DNA of 8,935 nt. Source: an uncultured Lentisphaeria bacterium. Its GTDB lineage: Bacteria > Verrucomicrobiota > Lentisphaeria > Victivallales > Victivallaceae. The position numbers and the translations under genes are program-made. Position 1 is the first letter of the stretch; each line of letters opens with the position of its first letter. Location of the stretch: the NCBI GenBank assembly GCA_949298665.1, contig CASFXO010000160.1:1-8935 (forward strand), read 5' to 3'. Positions 6,476-8,935 of this stretch are shown here, piece after piece. The notes below the pieces were generated by a model. The model saw nothing but the letters and a program-made list of their open reading frames with translations. It was not told where the DNA came from and searched no databases.

Positions 6476-7339
6476 CTATCTCCAGCTGTTGAAGTAATTG
6501 TGTTCCGAATCCGTGGTTCCGTCCCGGAACGGATCCGACTCATAAGGATTTACCCGGTTCGCCACCGGTGTGGTTACGTGCCCGTCCACCCAGCCAGTGG
6601 TAATCGAACCGCCGTGCCAGGAATAAACCTGTCCATCCTGATTGGTCGTGCTGTAGCGCGGCTGTACAACATACCACGTTTTCCATTTATCCGGATCATC
6701 CGAAATCGAGATGCTGTCGGCAAACAGGATCACCGAGCCCGGCTTGCGGATCTGCGTCGCCTTGCGCCAGATTGCTTTGGACAGTACCGCACCCTTCGCA
6801 TCCCGGGCCGTCCGCCCGATATAGCACCAGTTGTAACCGAAACAGGTGTAATAAAACGGCGACCCCATGCTGCTGTTCGCAAAATCCTGAATCTGCATCT
6901 TCCGCCGGATCTGATTCTCCAGACTGACGCCGTTGACATGCAGAAACGATGCGCCGGGACAGACCATGGAACGGGGCGAGGTGAAATACTTTCCCCTGGC
7001 CAGACGCGCCGACCAGACCATGCCGTCGATGTTGTAGGCGGGGTGAAAGTCGTCATTGTCCGCCACGTACAGCGCCATGGCCAGCGCTCCCTGCTTGAAG
7101 TTGTTGACGCAGGAGATTTTCCGGGCGGTTTCCCGAGCCTTGTTGAGACTCGGCAGCAGCATGGCGGCCAGAATCGCGATGATCGCGATCACCACCAGAA
7201 GCTCGATCAGCGTAAAACCGGAGGACAGCGTGCCCGCCGTCCTCCGCACTCCATGCGGACGGCTCCGGCCGTTTCGATCCATGAAAGGTCGATGATGTCT
7301 CCATTCCCCCCAGTCCCGCAACAACTCTTCTCCCGGCAT
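6476..7339 (-). CDS. Type II secretion/type IV pilin-like pseudopilin, H-x9-DG family
   Basis: This 287-residue exported protein has a class III prepilin signal. After a leader ending SSG41, the mature protein starts F42-T-L-I-E46, with the invariant Glu at +5, then a hydrophobic helix (LLVVIAIIAILAAMLLP). Prepilin peptidase would cut at G41/F42 and methylate F42. The stretch SLNKARETARKISCVNNFKQ follows, as in Lentisphaerota and Planctomycetes pseudopilins. The C-terminus carries H242, nine residues, then D252-G253: the H-x9-DG signature. Four cysteines lie outside the helix (77, 127, 166, 172). The exact role of this family is unknown; placement in sugar loci suggests a surface or envelope part in substrate capture or secretion. 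The ATG at 7339 was chosen because AAAGGAG lies eight bases upstream; an in-frame ATG at 7393 has only a poor site. The resulting 41-residue leader, rich in Arg and His, is unusually long. ATG 7282 would shorten it to 22 residues but has no nearby ribosome site. Confidence 0.85.
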   Translation of the reverse strand: MPGEELLRDWGEWRHHRPFMDRNGRSRPHGVRRTAGTLSSGFTLIELLVVIAIIAILAAMLLPSLNKARETARKISCVNNFKQGALAMALYVADNDDFHPAYNIDGMVWSARLARGKYFTSPRSMVCPGASFLHVNGVSLENQIRRKMQIQDFANSSMGSPFYYTCFGYNWCYIGRTARDAKGAVLSKAIWRKATQIRKPGSVILFADSISISDDPDKWKTWYVVQPRYSTTNQDGQVYSWHGGSITTGWVDGHVTTPVANRVNPYESDPFRDGTTDSEHNYFNSWR

Positions 7340-7485
7340 GGCAAAGGCTCCTTTCCGTTGCAGTGCAACGCTGGATTCATATTGATCCGTCATTTTCCCG
7401 TCATTTCCATAAGAAATTCGTTGTCAAATCGTTCCATTCGTCACAAAGAACGATTCACCGCTTCATTCCAGAAATCGCATTCACC

Positions 7486-7505
7486 ATCAACACACGTTTG
7501 TTGAT
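7486..7505. promoter_or_regulatory. 20-bp central-CG palindrome, candidate LacI-family operator upstream of the pseudopilin
   Basis: ATCAACACACGTTTGTTGAT pairs with itself at 9 of 10 positions around a central CG, the form typical of LacI-family operators. It matches the site in the lacI promoter (8552-8571) at 17 of 20 positions. It lies just downstream (minus strand) of the lacI terminator and about 147 bases before the pseudopilin start. A TTGACA at 7422-7427 (minus strand) lacks a good -10, so the pseudopilin promoter is not identified; the rest of 7340-7485 shows nothing else clear. Confidence 0.75.
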
Positions 7506-7512
7506 TTTGTTT

Positions 7513-7538
7513 AAAAAAATCCGGGAACCGTTTTCCCG
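7513..7538 (-). terminator. Intrinsic terminator of the lacI-family gene
   Basis: On the minus strand, 26 bases after the lacI stop, CGGGAA pairs with TTCCCG (7522-7538, 5-base loop). GA and seven Ts (7513-7519) follow. This is a good rho-independent terminator and separates lacI transcription from the pseudopilin gene. Confidence 0.8.
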
Positions 7539-7564
7539 TGTTCATCCACCTTGTATCTGAACGT

Positions 7565-8530
7565 TCAGGCGGTCTCCCGCACCACCAGCTGCGGCGCAAT
7601 CCGGAAAGAGGCCACTTCGCGCTCCTCCAGCAATTCGACCAGCGCCCCCATCAGGCGCCGCCCCAGCTCCAGCAGAGGCTGCCGGATCGTCGTCAGCGGA
7701 TAAGGCAAAAGTCCCGCCAGCTCCAGATCATCGTACCCGATCACCAGCACCTCCCGTCCCGGCGTCACCCCCGCCGCCTGCAGCCGGTTGCAGACCTCCA
7801 GCGCCCAGTAGTCCATTCCGGCGAACACACCGAGTGGCGCCGTCGCCGTCGGCCGCAGGCGGTGCACCGCCTCCATGACGGTTTCCGGCTCCACCTGCAG
7901 ATAATCGCACTGCCGTTCCCGCAGGGCGGCCGCAAACCCCTCCCGCCGCTTCCGGCTGTCGCCGCAATTGACGAAGTGCCGACAGCCGCGTTCCCACAAC
8001 CGCTCGGCCGCCATTCTTCCCCCGGCGCGATCGTCTATGCCGATCGCGGTAATGCCGGGCAGATCATAATCAGCATAATAGGGGTCGATGGTGATGACTT
8101 TTCCCCCGTTCCGGCGATAAGCGCGCAACTCTTCCCGGTCCAGCATCGGAGTGGGATGGGTGATGATTCCCGAATGCGCGTATTCCGAAGCCTTCCGCCA
8201 GAAATCCTCAAACCCCGATTCCCCATGTCCGAAATAGAACATGACCGGCAGGTTCTCCTGAACAGCCACCTCGGAAATCCCCTGCATCAACTCCCCCACC
8301 AGACGATCGTGCACCTGCGGCAGAAACGCCCCCGCCACCAGCGCCCGCCCCCGTCGCAGCGACTGCGCCACCCGGTTCGGCCGATACCGCAGCCGCCGGG
8401 CCGACTCCAGAATCCGGCGGCGCATCTCCGGCGAAACAAAGGCGTTTTTGTCCGGCTTCGGGTTCAGCGCCCGCGACACCACCGATACCGAAATCCCCAG
8501 TTCCCGGGCAATGTCCTTCTGAGTCGTCAT
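7565..8530 (-). CDS. LacI-family transcriptional regulator
   Basis: This 321-residue regulator has an N-terminal LacI helix-turn-helix (MTTQKDIARELGISVSVVSR at 1-20, then ALN). The residues equivalent to LacI Tyr17/Gln18 are V15 and S16. The hinge helix PNRVAQSLRR (51-60) contains the expected minor-groove Leu (L58). A periplasmic-binding-like effector domain follows, with typical GIDDRAGGRMAAERL, VFAGMDYWALEV and VIGYDDLELAG, then PYPLTTIRQP near the end. The effector is probably a sugar, but which one cannot be told. The ATG at 8530 is preferred because it starts the domain exactly and lies about 39 bases after the predicted transcription start. Its ribosome site is weak (GGAAAG twelve bases away). 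An in-frame TTG at 8536 has the same GGAAAG at six bases and would add only two residues. A longer frame from 8599 starts inside the promoter. The gene ends at its own terminator, upstream of the pseudopilin and fusion genes it probably controls. Confidence 0.92.
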   Translation of the reverse strand: MTTQKDIARELGISVSVVSRALNPKPDKNAFVSPEMRRRILESARRLRYRPNRVAQSLRRGRALVAGAFLPQVHDRLVGELMQGISEVAVQENLPVMFYFGHGESGFEDFWRKASEYAHSGIITHPTPMLDREELRAYRRNGGKVITIDPYYADYDLPGITAIGIDDRAGGRMAAERLWERGCRHFVNCGDSRKRREGFAAALRERQCDYLQVEPETVMEAVHRLRPTATAPLGVFAGMDYWALEVCNRLQAAGVTPGREVLVIGYDDLELAGLLPYPLTTIRQPLLELGRRLMGALVELLEEREVASFRIAPQLVVRETA

Positions 8531-8551
8531 GTGCAATAAAGTCTTTCCATT

Positions 8552-8571
8552 ATCAACAATCGTTTGTCGAT
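8552..8571. promoter_or_regulatory. 20-bp central-CG palindrome, candidate LacI-family autoregulatory operator
   Basis: ATCAACAATCGTTTGTCGAT pairs with itself at 8 of 10 positions around a central CG. It lies immediately after the lacI -10 and covers the predicted transcription start (near 8569). Its near-copy at 7486-7505 differs only at positions 8, 9 and 17. The position predicts negative autoregulation. Confidence 0.78.
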
Positions 8572-8575
8572 TTTT

Positions 8576-8604
8576 ATTATAAGCTATTTTTTCGCCCATG
8601 TCAA
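8576..8604 (-). promoter_or_regulatory. Consensus sigma70 promoter of the lacI-family gene
   Basis: Minus strand TTGACA (8599-8604), exactly 17 bases, then TATAAT (8576-8581): both hexamers and the spacing match consensus perfectly. A promoter this strong suits a gene held down by its own product through the operator at 8552-8571. It also excludes the longer open frame starting at 8599. Confidence 0.9.
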
Positions 8605-8614
8605 GAGGGAGCTT

Positions 8615-8635
8615 TGAAAAACAACGGATTTTTCA
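8615..8635. promoter_or_regulatory. A/T-tract inverted repeat just upstream of the lacI -35
   Basis: TGAAAAA (8615-8621) and TTTTTCA (8629-8635) are perfect 7-bp arms with a 7-base spacer, starting 11 bases upstream of the -35. GGAG and CTCC flank it outside. It could be an activator site or UP-element-like A tract; neither can be settled from one copy. Confidence 0.35.
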
Positions 8636-8760
8636 CTCCGGCGCGCCGTTCCGGGAAACGGGATACGGCCATGGCCGGTCCGAAACCGGAACCCGTCGGA
8701 AGACGCGCCGCCGGCCGCAGACAGGCGGACAAAATCGCGAGCGCTCAGCAATCACGCCCG

Positions 8761-8780
8761 TTTCCCGGCGGCGCCGGAAA
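8761..8780 (-). terminator. Hairpin after the right-edge gene (weak terminator candidate)
   Basis: TTTCC and GGAAA close a GC-rich stem-loop with one bulged base (inner GGC/GCC) two bases after the minus-strand stop. No U tract follows, so rho-independent termination is uncertain. The rest of 8636-8760 holds only short palindromes (for example CGGCCATGGCCG at 8666-8677) and no supportable gene. Confidence 0.3.
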
Positions 8781-8781
8781 T

Positions 8782-8935
8782 TCAGAATTTGATGACGACC
8801 GGATCATGCGAAAAGGAATAGATCGTCGCGGTGGCGTCTTTGAAATACAACACCTGGGTATTGTCGTCATCCGGACTGTACATCTTCCTGAGCGACGGAT
8901 AGGCGTCCAGCATCGACGCCTTGGCTTCCCGCCGG
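8782..8935 (-). CDS. Unidentified protein, C-terminal fragment (runs off right edge)
   Basis: The last 50 codons of a minus-strand gene end at TGA (8782-8784); the start lies beyond the right edge. The visible peptide includes AYPSLRKMYSPDDDNTQVLY and then FKDATATIYSFSHDPVVIKF at the very end. It is compositionally ordinary for a folded protein: alternating hydrophobic residues suggest two or three C-terminal beta strands, with no transmembrane helix. In contrast, the opposite strand here encodes only arginine-rich low-complexity peptide. I do not recognise the family. It is tandem with the lacI gene, with a 177-bp gap before the lacI promoter region, so it is likely a separate transcription unit. 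Confidence 0.6.
   Translation of the reverse strand, partial: RREAKASMLDAYPSLRKMYSPDDDNTQVLYFKDATATIYSFSHDPVVIKF

Noticed and set aside
7340..7393. Longer pseudopilin start at ATG 7393.
   Set aside because: Its upstream sequence has no convincing Shine-Dalgarno, while ATG 7339 has AAAGGAG at ideal distance. It would also lengthen an already long leader.
7422..7427. Minus-strand TTGACA as the pseudopilin -35.
   Set aside because: No acceptable -10 lies 16-18 bases downstream.
8531..8599. Longer LacI start at ATG 8599.
   Set aside because: That ATG overlaps the -35 hexamer, upstream of the predicted transcription start, and the extra 23 residues have no LacI-family counterpart.
8666..8689. 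CGGCCATGGCCG palindrome and the adjoining CCGGT/ACCGG repeat.
   Set aside because: Short GC palindromes of this kind are common in GC-rich DNA. There is no second copy or promoter to give them meaning.
8598..8792. Plus-strand 64-codon frame between lacI and the right-edge gene.
   Set aside because: It starts within the lacI -35 region, overlaps the end of the right-edge gene and encodes an Arg-rich peptide with no ribosome site.

Overview
The window looks like chromosomal DNA from a Gram-negative bacterium of the PVC group, most likely a Lentisphaerota/Victivallis-type organism. This is an inference from three things. One protein is a type IV pseudopilin with the N-terminal motif FTLIELLVVIAIIAILAAML and the H-x9-DG C-terminal signature, both abundant in Lentisphaerota and Planctomycetes. 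A heptose-bisphosphatase gene implies an LPS-bearing cell. Coding DNA is GC-rich with sharply AT-rich promoter islands. I see no tRNA, rRNA, CRISPR array, insertion sequence or phage gene.

Left part (1-3631). The 5' portion of larB (nickel-pincer cofactor synthesis) runs off the left edge on the minus strand. It is divergent from gmhB (heptose-1,7-bisphosphate phosphatase) across a short AT-rich region with two overlapping back-to-back promoters and an inverted repeat. Next come a kinase-dead ROK-family repressor and a SpoIIE/PP2C-type phosphatase. These two overlap by 4 bp (ATGA) behind a strong Shine-Dalgarno and form a translationally coupled pair. A near-perfect 18-bp palindrome lies over the -10 and predicted start point of the ROK promoter. 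The phosphatase has the C-terminal extension that I associate with phosphatases encoded beside [FeFe]-hydrogenases, plus extra N-terminal cysteines.

Right part (3652-8604, all minus strand) reads as a small carbohydrate-response locus: a LacI-family regulator, an exported pseudopilin, then a large secreted protein. That protein fuses an AGE/cellobiose-2-epimerase-like barrel to a glycosidase-like TIM barrel and a C-terminal beta domain. The lacI gene has a textbook promoter (TTGACA-N17-TATAAT) with a 20-bp central-CG palindrome over its predicted start point, and a good intrinsic terminator. A second palindrome, identical at 17 of 20 positions, sits just past that terminator in front of the pseudopilin gene. 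The regulator therefore probably controls itself and the pseudopilin, and possibly the secreted enzyme.

Right edge (8782-8935): the last 50 codons of an unidentified minus-strand gene. The most interesting points are the co-regulated regulator, pseudopilin and secreted epimerase-hydrolase fusion, and the ROK-phosphatase pair. All functional statements are motif-based reading; no database search was possible.
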